NCBI GenBank assembly: GCA_014904985.1
Contig: MU128968.1
Span: forward strand, 62,001 to 126,000
Direction of reading: 5' to 3'
Origin: Hydnum rufescens UP504
Lineage: Eukaryota > Basidiomycota > Agaricomycetes > Cantharellales > Hydnaceae
Length of the DNA: 64,000 nucleotides
The notes beneath the pieces are model-generated. The model was given only the letters and a program-made list of their open reading frames with translations, was not told where the DNA came from and searched no databases. Both the position numbers and the translations under genes were made by a program. Below, piece by piece: positions 47,544 to 59,072 of the stretch (position 1 is the first letter of the stretch; each line of letters starts with the position of its first letter).

Positions 47544-49493
47544 CACTCTAAGTGCTCCGGATACAAATCAGGACGCGGTCGAGAGAAAAACAAAAACAAT
47601 GTGGAAGTAATCACGTGCACCGGCCCGCCCATTATGTAAGAAAGGTGGCATGCCACAGGTGCATGATACATCACTCTCGGTTTGTAGTGTGCTGGAAAAT
47701 TAGAAATACCGTAGATATCTTCTACCTGCATTAATTCCCTTCGGTGGCCTGCAACTCTTGTGCTTTTGAGATCGTACCCCGATCTCCACATTCAATTTTT
47801 CGAGCCTAGGAAGAATACAAACAATCCAATCCACTTTTCATAGTGTGAGGAGAGTATTTTCTTCCCCTTGCCAGCCTGCGGTTTTCCGTGAAACACAGAT
47901 TTTGTTCGCCAGATTCAACCGGTCCCTCATATAATCCCGCGGCCGGAGTTCAGACCGTTTGTTCCATTGCGGCCCATTACGGGCGCAGCCACAATTTGCG
48001 GTCTATCTATTGTCCGCATTTCTTACAGAGTCTGTCGGCGACAGGTAATTTAATGATGAAAATCGCGACATTTACAATAGGGAAGCTCAAGGTCAATCCT
48101 GCTGGTAGAGTTGGACACTGCTCGCCCCGTGAACTGAAATTCTTCAGCTGGGAGTCGGGAAATTGTCGGGAATGATGTTCAATGTTTGATAACTTATGTT
48201 TTTACTCGCCAGAAAGGATGTGTGTCGAAGAACGGGCATGGGAGAAGGAGGGGGCTGAAAATGGCACCAGTTTAATTTCAATCCAAGGTTGGATCAGGAC
48301 AGGCCTTGAGGAGAGACCGGGAGCTGGATGAGTGGCCGTTCGAAATCGGGTATCAGGTCCGGGACTTGGACTGTACATTCGGTCCCCATCCGGAGCACAA
48401 CTTGAATAGAAAGCAAAATGATGGAGAACCGCAGATTGACAGGCGTGAAGACAAATGAAAAAGGCTGACCGCAGTAGTATGTTGGGGACTTCACAAAGAT
48501 GTGCATCTCAGTCCGCCGAACAAGGGTGGCTGCTTGATCTGCACGCGACCGTCAGCATCGTCTAGCTAGATTTCCGAACATCAGCCGAGAGGCAAGCACT
48601 GCGTTCATCCACGCCTTGTCCAGCATGGATCCACAATCCAACCCCGCTTTTTCGAGTTTGCTCCTCGTAATTGGGTCGATCCCGATTGGAAGAGCAAGTC
48701 ATGATCCCCGCCCACAAGATCTCAATGGAGATCCAAATGAAATGGGACCACACTCGTTACTAGGACAATTGACGATGTAGTTCATCACGGGAGGGGATAT
48801 TGGGGTTGCTATTTCCAAGGCTTTATCTCGATATGCCGAGATGTTAACGAGAGAGTGGAGCCACACTGAGTAGTCTAACAATGTCTGAGGTATTAGGGGC
48901 CCTGGGCCGGGAGTTTTCCTGCCAGTTGCCCAATGTCATGCGGATGACACGTCTTGTGGGGCTAAAATGGTTAGTGTCCCAGGGCCTGTTGGGGTCACTT
49001 GCATGAGTGTCACGTCACAAAAGCCAGGCCTGGCAACGCGGCTAGAACTCGATTGCCAATATCACGCATCAACTGTCCCCCATCGTTTGGAGATACAAAA
49101 CTTTTTTGCTAGATCCGCGTGGGTACAGTAAGAAAAGAGCGAGAGGCCATGTTGGACGAATATCTGGCATCGGGGTCAACATCTAGATCCAACCTCATTC
49201 GCCAGAACCATAAGCCATTCGCCAGATATCGATTCAATGAGAGAAAACGAGGAGATAACGCCGCCCACGCACTGAAGAGCTCAAGGCATATCGGCCATCT
49301 AGACAGTATATTATTGTTATCCTTTGACAAGGATGATGCAAAGGCAGTTTATGGTGACTCACACTACTGTACTTCGAAGCATTCCAATGTGTCACCGTAC
49401 ATCGAAAACAAAGATTACGATTCAAGGAGATGGAAACTAGAATCCTGGCGTCACAACCAACTTTTGGATCCGACCCAATTAGCGCCGCTGCTT
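47544..49493. other. 1.9 kb, possible unknown minus-strand gene at 48.3-48.9 kb
   Basis: Minus-strand frames at 48881-48699 (LDYSVWLHSLVNISAYRDKA), 48753-48562 and 48506-48294 (IFVKSPTYYCGQPFSFVF) lie in sequence and look like exons. I cannot splice them cleanly or name a family. No histone H4 partner lies beside H3. On the plus strand, the frame 49119-49493 upstream of the peroxiredoxin is open but has no motif and may be 5' leader. Confidence 0.3.
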
Positions 49494-50119
49494 ATGGATT
49501 GGACGACCTTCCCCGCAAACCTCCCTGAACCCACGGATGATGGTCTAGCCGATCATTTGCCTAACTCACCAGTCCCCGATATATTTCTTACCAGCACGGC
49601 TGCTGGCGAGAAGGTGAATCTGCTTACGCTCTCACGCCAACAGCCTGTGTTGCTCTTCATCTATCCACTTACTGGGGTGCCCGGGAAGCCGAACCCTGAA
49701 GGATGGGACAATATCCCGGGGGCCAGAGGCTGTACTCCCGTCTGTTACCTCCTTTAATCTGCTGCCTTGGGGGTGTCACAAACGCATGGTCGTTGCTTTA
49801 GGAGCTTTGTTCTGTGCGCGACTCCATGTCACTCTTCCAGGAGCTCCGCCGGGGAATCAGCATATTCGGTCTTAGTACCCAAAGCACATCTTACCAATCG
49901 CAAGTCGCAAGTCGTCTACACTTTCCGTATGCCATCTTGAGCGATGCCGGACTTGAATTCACCAACGGGCTGAGCCTGCCCACTTTTGAAGTCGACGGAT
50001 CCGTGTTGCTGAAGCGCATCACTCTTCTCCTCGACAAGGGGTTGGTGGTCAAGGTGGATTATCCGATTTTCCCTTCAGATCAAGCTGCCAAGAGGGCCGC
50101 AGACCTGATTAGGGTCTGA
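49494..50119 (+). CDS. peroxiredoxin, PrxQ/BCP type
   Basis: A thiol peroxidase. Exon 1 starts MDWTTFPANLPEPTDDGLAD and gives SPVPDIFLTS, PVLLFIYPLTGVPGKPNPEG and NIPGARGCTP. An intron at about 49739-49801 joins it to ELCSVRDSMSLFQELRRGIS. Then come IFGLSTQSTSYQSQVASRLH, FPYAILSDAGLEFTNGLSLP, VLLKRITLLLDKGLVVKVDY, and a TGA at 50119. The spliced motif G-C-T-P-E-L-C has the peroxidatic Cys and a resolving Cys five positions later, as in atypical 2-Cys PrxQ/BCP proteins. It reduces hydrogen peroxide or alkyl hydroperoxides. Length is about 185 residues. The frame is open upstream to 49119, so a longer N-terminus cannot be excluded. No frameshift. Confidence 0.88.
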
Positions 50120-51187
50120 CACCATGGATGTATTGTGTAAAGTAAGCTTTTCTCTTCCCCGCAGTAAGATCCCGATGTAACGAAAGCGACCTAGGATTTA
50201 TGAGTGTTTTGAATTTTTTTTGTACCCCCGCCAATCGGGAATAACAATCGAGTTTGTTCATGCCCATCCACGACGCGTCGTGCCTGACAAATGCCCCGTC
50301 GCAACTCGTATCAAATCTCCCTTCCCTCCGAGGCATTGTGCGGTTTTGCATGGCCGTTTCTCTTTTCCGTGGCGCAAATAGCAGCTGATGTATTATGTCC
50401 TCATTTACGTATGTACGTCGCTTTGTCTCGCGATCGGTTATGATTTTAAATTCCTTCTTCGCCTCCTGTTGGGGGATAGCAGACTGATACCAGCCTGTGT
50501 CATACATGAGGCCGCTGCCCTGATTATGAAAGCAATCGCCCTCGGTACTCGGCCCGTCTTTTGGTACGACATGCCGCTCGCTTGACGGCGTGTGCTAGTG
50601 GAGGAGAGAGTAGTAAGTGGAATCTGTGCCTCGATTTTTCGTTTGTTCGTGTGCAGGGTCCTGCCCTATCTTGGATCTGCTTCTTTTTCATAACACCGGT
50701 GTGCGGTGTTCCCTGGTCGGGATAGCTGGACCCTAGCCGCATACCCCTTTCCTCGCTCTCGGACATCTTGAAGCTCGGTAGCGTTCTTCCGCTCGCTCGA
50801 TTAGCATGTTTACGAAAAAAAATCCGAGGATATGCTCTCCGAATAAAGGGTGCAAAAAATGGAAACCTCATCAAATACTTGTTCGATTTCGCCCTCATTC
50901 ATCGAGATCCCTACATGCATGTGCCTCGTGAAGCCTAGCGTGGCAATAGAAGCACACCCTCTATCTATGTGATGACTGCGAGTTAGCCGTAAGTATAAAG
51001 GTTGCTGGGAATGCCCAGCTTTGGCCACAACCCAGCCTGTTCGCCTTCCCCCTCTGATTCCTTTCGTCTTGTTTTTCTATTCACCCTCCCTAAAAATACA
51101 GGTTAGCCTGCTATCCTTGAACGATGCATTACATGATGCACCTGGGGCAAGTATTCATTCATGACGCTCTTGAATCTCTGTAGGGCC
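50120..51187. other. 1.07 kb without a supportable gene
   Basis: Minus-strand frames at 50109-50507 and 50524-50898 are long but basic, low in hydrophobic pattern and without motifs. I judge them chance. The right end is the FKBP 5' region. Confidence 0.35.
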
Positions 51188-51852
51188 ATGGGCCTCGAAG
51201 TTCGAACTATAACCGCTGGTGATGGAAAGGTACGCTCGCCTGCACCTGTCTGATACGCCTTTCTCTTCGCCCTCATCGTGTCTCTGGTAGTCATATCCTA
51301 AGGCTGGAGGTGAAATCTGTTCTAACATTTCCTATCGAATAATGTCATCTCACGCGCATCCTTATCTATAGACCGCGTTTTAATCGAGTATACGGGGAGA
51401 CTAATAGATGGGAACTATAGTTAGTGCAGTCACAAGATACTAGTACTATTTTAATATCTTTTTCCTTCGCAGTTTGACGACTCGCATGGGCCTGGACACC
51501 CACCTTTTTCAGTGGAAATCGGGGTTAATTCACTCATACGTGCGCTTGATGAAGGTGAGTTCTTTGGTCTCTGGTTATGGTATTACGCACTCTCGTCGAG
51601 GAGGCTCAATCGTCCACCCTACTAGGCACGATGCTTATATCAGTGGGGGAGAAGGCGGTCATTACCGCCACCGCAGAATATGTGAGGTCTCAATGGATCT
51701 AGTCTTTTTTAAGAAAACACTCATTTGGGCAATATCTGCGCTCCAAATTATGCGTCGACTCCTTCCAGGGATATGGAACCCGTGGATTTCCTCCCGTGAT
51801 CCCAGCAAATGCAACACTTCGGCTCGAAGTACGTCTTCTCAGGATCAATTAA
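51188..51852 (+). CDS. FKBP-type peptidyl-prolyl cis-trans isomerase (FKBP12-like)
   Basis: Five short exons. They read [14 protein letters not shown] (51188-51229); [16 protein letters not shown] (about 51372-51420); [18 protein letters not shown] with [10 protein letters not shown] (51474-51555); [18 protein letters not shown] (about 51630-51690); and [20 protein letters not shown] with VRLLRIN, TAA at 51850-51852. It is a single FKBP domain of about 108 residues, the cytosolic target of FK506/rapamycin in other fungi. Pocket residues equivalent to human FKBP12 Y26, F36, D37, I56 and Y82 are present. Trp59 at the pocket floor is Leu (LIRALDEG) and Phe99 is Leu. One base may be missing at the second donor (about 51419). 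Exons are too short to be noticed individually, but their order and fit are convincing. Confidence 0.9.
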
Positions 51853-53704
51853 CGATTTATCATGTTTTCTTCCCCCTCCCTATATATGCCGGTTTTGGCG
51901 TGGAGCCTTTGTTTTCTCTTTTCCGTGCCTTTTCTTTGTTCCTTGCCCATACGCCTTCCATTCCTCCATCACAAAGCGTCTTATGTATCGCACCATCCCA
52001 TCTCATCTGACTGTATCGAAATCACTACGCCTTCGGAACTCAGAACTGCCCAGATGCAGGGGAAATTAAGCAGGTTACCTCAAGCTTCTGGCCCAGAAGA
52101 ATATATACTATACAAAGTCAGGAGCCCTTCTACGAAGCACAACATTTCTGTCCCTGGGACGCAACATACGAGGATGATTGCAAGAGGCTTTTAAGGCCGG
52201 ACCCAGACCAGGACCTGGACCGGGATTTTGGACATCATGGAAAGAGGATGACAGAACCATCTCCCGAGACCGATAATGACTCAAATCGGGCTCCGAATCG
52301 AATTGAGATATATACCACCGTTCTGAACGTTCATGGCCTTGCGGGCTGCATGACAGCAGAATTGCCAGATATTGATCTGGCGATTGGCTGAAAACCGGTT
52401 CAACGAAGAGATCAAAGGATCTAGATCCCGAAAGTTTTGCAGAACAAAAAGGACCCAAGTTGAAAACGCGGCATCTAGACTCACTAAACTGAAGAGATTG
52501 CTTCTTATCCGCCTTTCTTTATGCTCACTAAAGCCGACGCACCACACTGAGGATAGGCAACCATCACCAGGGGGATCTTATTACTGACATTGCGTTCAAG
52601 TGATTATCAGATAGAAGATATTTCCATGAGAAGATTATTATTCACGCAACTGTACACGCACCATACAGCCGCAAAAGGCGAGAAGCTCGGTAGGTTTCAA
52701 CAAAAGGCATAGAAACAGAAGAAAACAAAATCACGCATCCAGAAAAGGTGGGGATGACCCGTTCCCCGTCCTGCGATCTGGCCGGCTTCTGTTTCGGCGG
52801 ATCATGAGCAGTGATAGGGGTAAACAGCACAAGAGGCGAATGTTGCCTTTGTAACTTCGGTATGCGGCATCACACCACCTCGTGAGACAATGACCGAGCA
52901 ACTTATTCAAGACGTCAATATTTCAAACCTTTCCAAGACAGAACTAAACTGTCCTCATCATTCTTGATCACGGCGCGAGCTTTCCTACTGCCCCGAGCAG
53001 TATTACAGTGACAAGCCAATTCAAGAATATCACCAGCACGGTACTCGAGGCCGGCGGCGAGATAAATTCAACAGATCATGAATACGACCAATGGAGATAT
53101 GAGATCGCAAGTTCAAGCCAGTCACTGACCACAAAGTTTGAGGGAAGAGGAGGAATTCTAGTTTATATACGCAGTAGGCTCCTGAGGGGACAAGAACAGT
53201 CCAAATACATGACGAAATCAGAAGCGAAACAGCGCGCCGCTGACAGGGGGAAAACACTCCCGAGAGTGATGGCAGACAGTCCCTTCAGTCGTGGAGGTAA
53301 GGGAGAAAACGGTAACTCGAGGACTAGACTGTCGTAATCGCGGGAGAGGTTGTCGAGCAGGCGGAGAAGTGGTCATCTCACGGGCTTCAGGCAGGTACGG
53401 CAGGTACTCATTATTGGTACGAGCAAGGGTCCTGGGCCGGGGGTTGGCATTGGTTCTGGACATCTGTTTCTGCGCGTCCCACCAATCGGTATCATGATGA
53501 TTACACGTGAGACCTTGCGCACTTGAGATATTCAGAGCACTTAGGAGACATTGGTTCCTCCCAGGGTTGTTTCTGGTCCTCCCGACAGACGAGACGTAGA
53601 CTCGTGACCAGTCCCCTCATGTGACCCGGGAATTGCCGCGAAAAACCGGCAATCCTCATCACGGTGTGGTCTGTACTTGCAGCAATTTTAGGAAATCGGG
53701 GGCC
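51853..53704. other. 1.85 kb gene-poor stretch
   Basis: Between FKBP and TIM50, both on the plus strand. Open frames (for example 53008-53337 plus, 52281-52547 minus) have no family motif. Pyrimidine-rich DNA at 51870-52000 is probably FKBP 3' UTR. No repeat or transposon is recognised. Confidence 0.35.
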
Positions 53705-55574
53705 ATGACTCCATTTCCATTAGGCCATGGAAGAATAGGTGTTTGTCGGCTTCTCGTGGCTCCGCGCCGTTCGGCGGTGCGCTCATTTGCTCAGTCCGGC
53801 TCTTCACCACCAAGTCTACTCCCAACGTTGGACTTTTCTGCGTCCTCCGATGCTCCGTCTCAAGGACAAACAGGGGCGAAATCCGCCAGCGAATCATTGT
53901 CAACCATCGAACGGCGGAGACGGCTCTACGGCCGCATTGGAATGGCTGTGCTTGGCCTGGGTTTTATTGGTGCGTGGATCTATCAGGGCAGAGAATGGGA
54001 GAAGGGGCACGAGATCCCGAAGGTGGGAAACCTAATCTATATTGAATGAGTTCGGATTTTTTAGCCACGGGTTCTGACTCGCGATCAATATAGGGTGCCG
54101 AGAACCTTGGACGATTTGGCCGTGCCAATGCTCGAATATCCGAAGCATTCGACGTATGTCATCTATTCTATTTCCGCATCAATACCTAAAGTTCACGTTT
54201 ATCAATGCAATATCGATAGTATTTTAACAAGCCTGCGTGGCAGGACCTTCTCCCTCCCCCTCTTCCGCCACCACATCGACGTGATTACACTCTGTTGATC
54301 TCTATCGACGACCTTCTCGTCACTTCAACCTGGGATGTGAGTTTTTTCCTACCGTGAATCAAGCCTGGTGTTATATCTTGAGTATCCGGTGTCCATTTCT
54401 CTAGCGGGAACACGGTTGGCGAACTGCCAAGCGACCGGGCGTGGATTACTTCATAGGCTATCTCTCTCAATTCTACGAAATAGTCATTTTTACATCTCAG
54501 ATCGCCTATGTAAGCGTTTCCTTCTATGGCGATCGTCACGAACCAGATCCCTTTTCGTCCTGATGACGCTTGCATCCCATCTCAGACGGCTGTTCCAATC
54601 ATTGAGAAGATTGACCCATTCACATTGTACGTCTCTTACAAACTTTTCCGTGAATCCACTCGCTCTGTCGATGGTCGCATTGTGAAGGTATCTGCCCATT
54701 GATTCTCCTCAACAGGATCCAACCCTGACGTCATCATTATGCAGGACCTGAACTATTTGAATCGCGATCTTTCAAAGGTCGTGGCAATAGACACTAATCC
54801 AAATCACTATTATCTCCATCCTGAAAATGCGGTTATAGTCCCCAAATGGACAGGGGACCAAGCTACAAAAGGCGGCCTGGTTGGATTGATACCGTTCCTG
54901 GAATGTTCGCATGCTCTCTTTCCCTTTCGTCGCTGAAAAATGATTCATCTGTTGTGCACCGATTTTCTATTTATCTTGCAGCGATCGCAATCCATCGACC
55001 GGACGATGTGCGCCCGATACTAAAAGCCTACGCGGGGAAGGATATTCCTGTCGAATATGCGCAAAAGGAAGCAGAGATTAAGCGCAAACATATCGAAGAA
55101 TGGGAAAAGAAGGGGGGATCCAAGAGCGTCCTGGGGACGGTCACATTAACTAGCTTGTTCGGAAAGGTACGTTCATATTCCTATTCTATTGAGATGCCTC
55201 TCTGTCATGTGGTTCTACATCCCGACGCCATTTGATGACAGGCAACACCTACGCCCGGCCAGCCACTCCGCGGCGGTCCACCTCCGACATACCTCGAGCA
55301 GAAACGCGCAGAGGCGCAGGCATTCTACAAGGCCGAACAAGAATTCTTCAAGTCTCAAGAACCGCAGATGTTGAAGTACATCGAGGAGGAGAAGGAAAAG
55401 CAAGCCAAGGAGATGACTGGGACTCTCTTCGGAATGCTCACAGGGAAGAGTGGGCCTGCTGCCATGTTGGCCAAGCTTGAGGCTGAGCGGGCAGAAGCAG
55501 ACGCTAAGGCTAACCAAGTCAAAGAGGTGGGCCACGCCAAGGAATCCCCCCTCTCCAGGGAGACTACGAAATAG
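53705..55574 (+). CDS. TIM50: mitochondrial import receptor subunit Tim50
   Basis: An inner-membrane subunit of the TIM23 translocase that receives presequence proteins in the intermembrane space. The start [20 protein letters not shown] at 53705 begins an Arg-rich presequence. One TM follows ([17 protein letters not shown], about residues 83-99), then [14 protein letters not shown]. The FCP1-like domain is split over exons: [32 protein letters not shown] with [67 protein letters not shown]. It continues [20 protein letters not shown] and [14 protein letters not shown] charged C-terminus ([40 protein letters not shown]) ends at 55574. The acid pair of the phosphatase fold is altered, as is normal for Tim50. 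No frameshift is needed. Confidence 0.95.
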
Positions 55575-55693
55575 ATTATCAATGGAACATTAGGCAGTTA
55601 TCACCTCACTATTTTATTTCTGTGCACGCGGATCTGCGAGGCAAATCCAGCAACCTAGACGCTGCTTATGTTAGCCAAGTCGCAAATATCCGG

Positions 55694-56616
55694 TCGATGC
55701 CTGTGATGGGCCAAACACGAAATTTGAAGCACCACACAGAGAAAAAACCCTCCCTCCCAGGTGTCCAAAAAATCAAATCTACAATTCGTCAGACCACACG
55801 CCTCTTAGCTAAAGTCAGTGGTCCTGACTCTTAGAAGTAAGGTCTGAGTACGCTCATTCGATATTTAAGGGCAATATAAAGGCGGATGTGCGTATCGAGA
55901 CAGAGCGCCGGCTCGCGTCTCTGCGTGCGGATCTTGCTCAAGCAGAGCAGGCGAGACAGGAACAAGCTGTGGCTGTAAGATACCATAAGGTGCGCAGCTT
56001 GACGCACTTCACGCTATCCCGAACTATAACTAATGACCTCCTGCCAGGTCAAATTCTTCGGTAATGTACTTCCTTCCGTGTAACACGAAAGAAAAACCTT
56101 TACACCTGGAAACCCCCTATAGAGAAGAAAAAAGCCTGCAGGAGAATCAATCGTGTGAAGCGGGACCTCGCGCAGGACACCCCAGAGATGGAGACACGAC
56201 GAAAATTGGAGGAAGCCCTCTTTGAATATCGTGTCGATCTTAATTATATTTTGGTCCGTATACTCAGCCTTCCACTGACTAGCAGAAATTGCAGTCACCC
56301 CGACTCACCCGCACCCCCCAGCATTTCCCTAAACTCAAGAAATATGTCTCCTTATTTCCGCCAGCTGAAGCTACTTCAGAGAATACCACCTCGTCTAAAA
56401 CTCCCAGCGACAGTACATCAGAGACTGATGCCATCCGTCAGGAGGTGCGAAACTGGGTGCGCACGTCCTATGATAAGTGGTGCATTGCCTATGGAACCCG
56501 AGCTTGCTCTAGAGCATCCCCCAAACCCCCATAAGGAGACTGGGAGATCTCATAATAGGCCTGGAAAGGGTGAGGATGGGGCGGGAAGGGAAGGGCAGGA
56601 AAGTGATTCTGAGTAG
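55694..56616 (+). CDS. EFG1: rRNA-processing protein Efg1
   Basis: A nucleolar 18S rRNA/small-subunit processome factor. Exons read MPVMGQTRNLKHHTEKKPSL; GVQKIKSTIRQTTRLLAK; NIKADVRIETERRLASLRAD with LAQAEQARQEQAVAVRYHK. Next are VKFF; KKACRRINRVKRDLAQDTPE with METRRKLEEALFEYRVDLNY; and HFPKLKKYVSLFPP. The end is a Ser/Thr linker, RQEVRNWVRTSYDKW, and an acidic/Gly tail (GKGEDGAGREGQESDSE) at 56616. The long basic coiled coil with KVKFFE and KFPK.KKYVSLFP is the family core. At least four introns. It follows TIM50 on the same strand with only about 120 bases between. An upstream in-frame ATG at 55622 would leave only 47. This is the ribosome factor, not the unrelated Candida regulator of the same name. 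Confidence 0.85.
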
Positions 56617-57203
56617 TGAGGTTTGGTATATTGGGACAGGTCATCTTAATAGCTGGTAGCGGGCTTCTCTGCATTGCAGCACACTGTACAATTTATTGGG
56701 AGCTAAGGCCTTGCCTTCATGGCCGCTCCCAATGCATTCAACTGGTTGCTAACTGAACAATGCTAGATCAACTGGTGGACCCTGACAGTGTGACAAAATA
56801 ACATGTCATGGTTAATCTTAGAATGGCATTGGAAAGGAGGATCTCACTTCACCTCCAAGAAAAATAGGGCTTAGCTAGGAGGCTAGGATAATAGCCAAAC
56901 CCATGTTACAGTCGCAGTATGTGTCAGTGAGGGTGTCAATGATACACAATGGTTGGTAAGCCACATCAAAGGAACCTCCCAATGCTTATTGCAATCACTG
57001 CACACACACCAGATATCATGGGGGAGAATAGATAAAAGCACTTTCAGGTGTCCCCAAGGCTGCAGCTTGCTCCTGATTCCTTTCTTTGGTGGGGAACTGA
57101 GGCAACATTCAGTCCCCTGGGAAATATGAACATGTTGGCATGTTTTTACATTGGTGCTCTTCAGATATTCTACATAACCATCTGCGCGCGGGCGCGCAGC
57201 GAA
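56617..57203. other. AT-richer spacer with two short inverted repeats
   Basis: A convergent gap between EFG1 and the AKR gene. An imperfect dyad TTGGGAGC-TAA-GGCC ... GGCCGCTCCCAA spans 56696-56732. A second, CTGCGCGC-GG-GCGCGCAG, is at 57182-57199. Either may be a 3'-end hairpin or a remnant of a small element. No coding signal is seen. Confidence 0.4.
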
Positions 57204-58459
57204 TTATTTGGTCTCATCCTCATCTTCGTACTCTTCAAATCCAAGACCACCTATCAGGGAACATATTCTCAGATGATCCATTTTCTTACAATAGTGGGAG
57301 AGGGTAAGCTCACCCCATCCAGCCCAGTTGGGATTGCATACCCGGAACTTCTGGGTGTCCCCAATTGAGGCGATCAGCCTTGACTTCCTCAGGGCTTAGG
57401 TCGATGATTTTGGTGTTTGCAATGATCCGCTCCGGAGTCACGGATTTCGGAATGACTAGAGAATCGATTTGAATGAGTCTGGGCGGGTTCAAATAGATCG
57501 GGACGGACCTGTCCTGTTGGGATGGGCAGTTTGGAAGGAAATAAGGACATTAGCGGGTCCTACGCCGTGCTCCTTTGCAACGCCAAGAATGATCTCGTTC
57601 GTCAGCAAAGGCGACTTGTCGGAACCCAATGGAGAGTAAGAGGTCAGGGCGATGCCGTGTTTGGTAGAATGTTCGACCACAGAGGTCTGTGGAAGAGACC
57701 TTTAAGGATGTATATTAGAACGTGAGCATGCCGGAGAGTCAGTATTGCACCCACGGGTGGAGCTCGATCTGGTTCACCGCAGGCACGACCCTGGCCACTT
57801 TAAGCAAACGATCCAGATATTTCACGGAAAAGTTGGACACCTAAGACCCTCTTGTCAGTCAAGGAGTCCTACTCGGGCTTTACAAGGCAACTGACCCCGA
57901 TCGCCCGGACTTTGTCCTTGTTCGCGAGGTAGACATTCTCCATCTCTTTCCATGTGTCAAGCCAGTCGATCGATTTATCCGCTTTACCGAGGGAAGGAGG
58001 GCTAATCATTGGCGCAGGCCAATGCATCAGCCAGAGATCGAGGTAGGGGGTGTCCAGCTGGGTTAACGAATAGTCAAGGGCCTCCTTGACTCTCTTATGG
58101 CATCATTATCCAACTTGGTGGTCAAGAAGATATCCTCTCTAGGAACTCCGGAATTCTTGATGCCAATCCCAACTTCCTTCTCGTTACTAGTCAACCAAAG
58201 ATCAGCGACCACGCTTCACGCCCCAGAATTGATGGCGAAACAAACCCATAAGCTGTTGCTGTGTCGATGCTTCTGTAACCAGCATCCCTCAAGGCAATCT
58301 CCACGGCCTTCTCGACTTGTCCAGGCTTGCTCTTCCAAGTTCCTGGGTCGAAAATAGCAACATCAGTGGGGATTGGATTATGGATGGAGAAATCAAAGTC
58401 TATACCGAAGCCGAGAATTGGCATCGTAGCGCCGGTGTTGAGCTTGACGGGGTGGACAT
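57204..58459 (-). CDS. aldo/keto reductase
   Basis: A NADPH-dependent carbonyl reductase with a TIM barrel. Exons: MPILGFG, an intron, [20 protein letters not shown] and [12 protein letters not shown] (catalytic Asp and Tyr). Then TTKLDNDA (catalytic Lys) and [13 protein letters not shown] (catalytic His). [19 protein letters not shown] and NQIELHPW (read from 57.85-57.74 kb) follow, then [14 protein letters not shown]. The cofactor end is [20 protein letters not shown] with IDLSPEEVK, and the last part is [18 protein letters not shown] short acidic end ([10 protein letters not shown]) reaches TAA at 57204. The full tetrad is present. Two bases seem missing near 57378 and one C near 58450, at the start. 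The substrate is unknown. Divergent from the PIP5-kinase gene. Confidence 0.9.
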
Positions 58460-59072
58460 AGTTTGTGTGTAGGTTCGGGGGGATAACTTCAAATTACAGG
58501 GTTGAGGCCCTTATGATTGCAGATGACCTTCGGGTTAGTGGACCGTCAAGCGGAGAGCGGTCCGAAGGGATCCGGTGTGCACACTAGATATTTTGGAAAG
58601 TAGTCGAGCTTGACCTGGTGTTGGGTTGAACCTACAGACACAGGCTCACATAGCGTTGAGTTCCGATTCTATGTTAATTTTGACAGAGGTAGTTGGTTAT
58701 TGGAATTCAAGTTTCTGTCCGCAATAGGCTCACATGGTGACCGTGGGGAATGTGCTCGTTAGGATAGCATGGCACCTCCGTTAACTAAACCGCCATATCT
58801 CATCTGCATTCACTTGCGCTATTCCTATCTTTAGGTGATCTTGTGCTCACGGGTTCAGTCACCCGCACTAAAATACTTCCTGATCAGCCGTAAAGGACCT
58901 TGTCGAATGGAGAAGACTGAAGCAGAAGTGAAAATGACGGGGGGATATCTCTCCTATGAGTCCTATCTCAAGCCAAGCACCAGTTTCTGAGTGTGGTCTG
59001 GTATACAGTATTAGTATTACAATTCAGCTTCAAAATCGGCAATGTGCGGTGGCACTTCCGGTTAATCCATCA
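58460..59072. promoter_or_regulatory. shared 5' region of AKR and PIP5-kinase genes
   Basis: About 610 bases between divergent starts. No specific control site can be named. A small frame upstream of the kinase (from 58956) stays open into the gene and may be translated leader. Confidence 0.3.

Noticed and set aside
50109..50898. Two overlapping minus-strand frames as genes
   Set aside because: Both are basic, low in hydrophobic residues, without motifs or plausible introns, and begin right after the peroxiredoxin stop.
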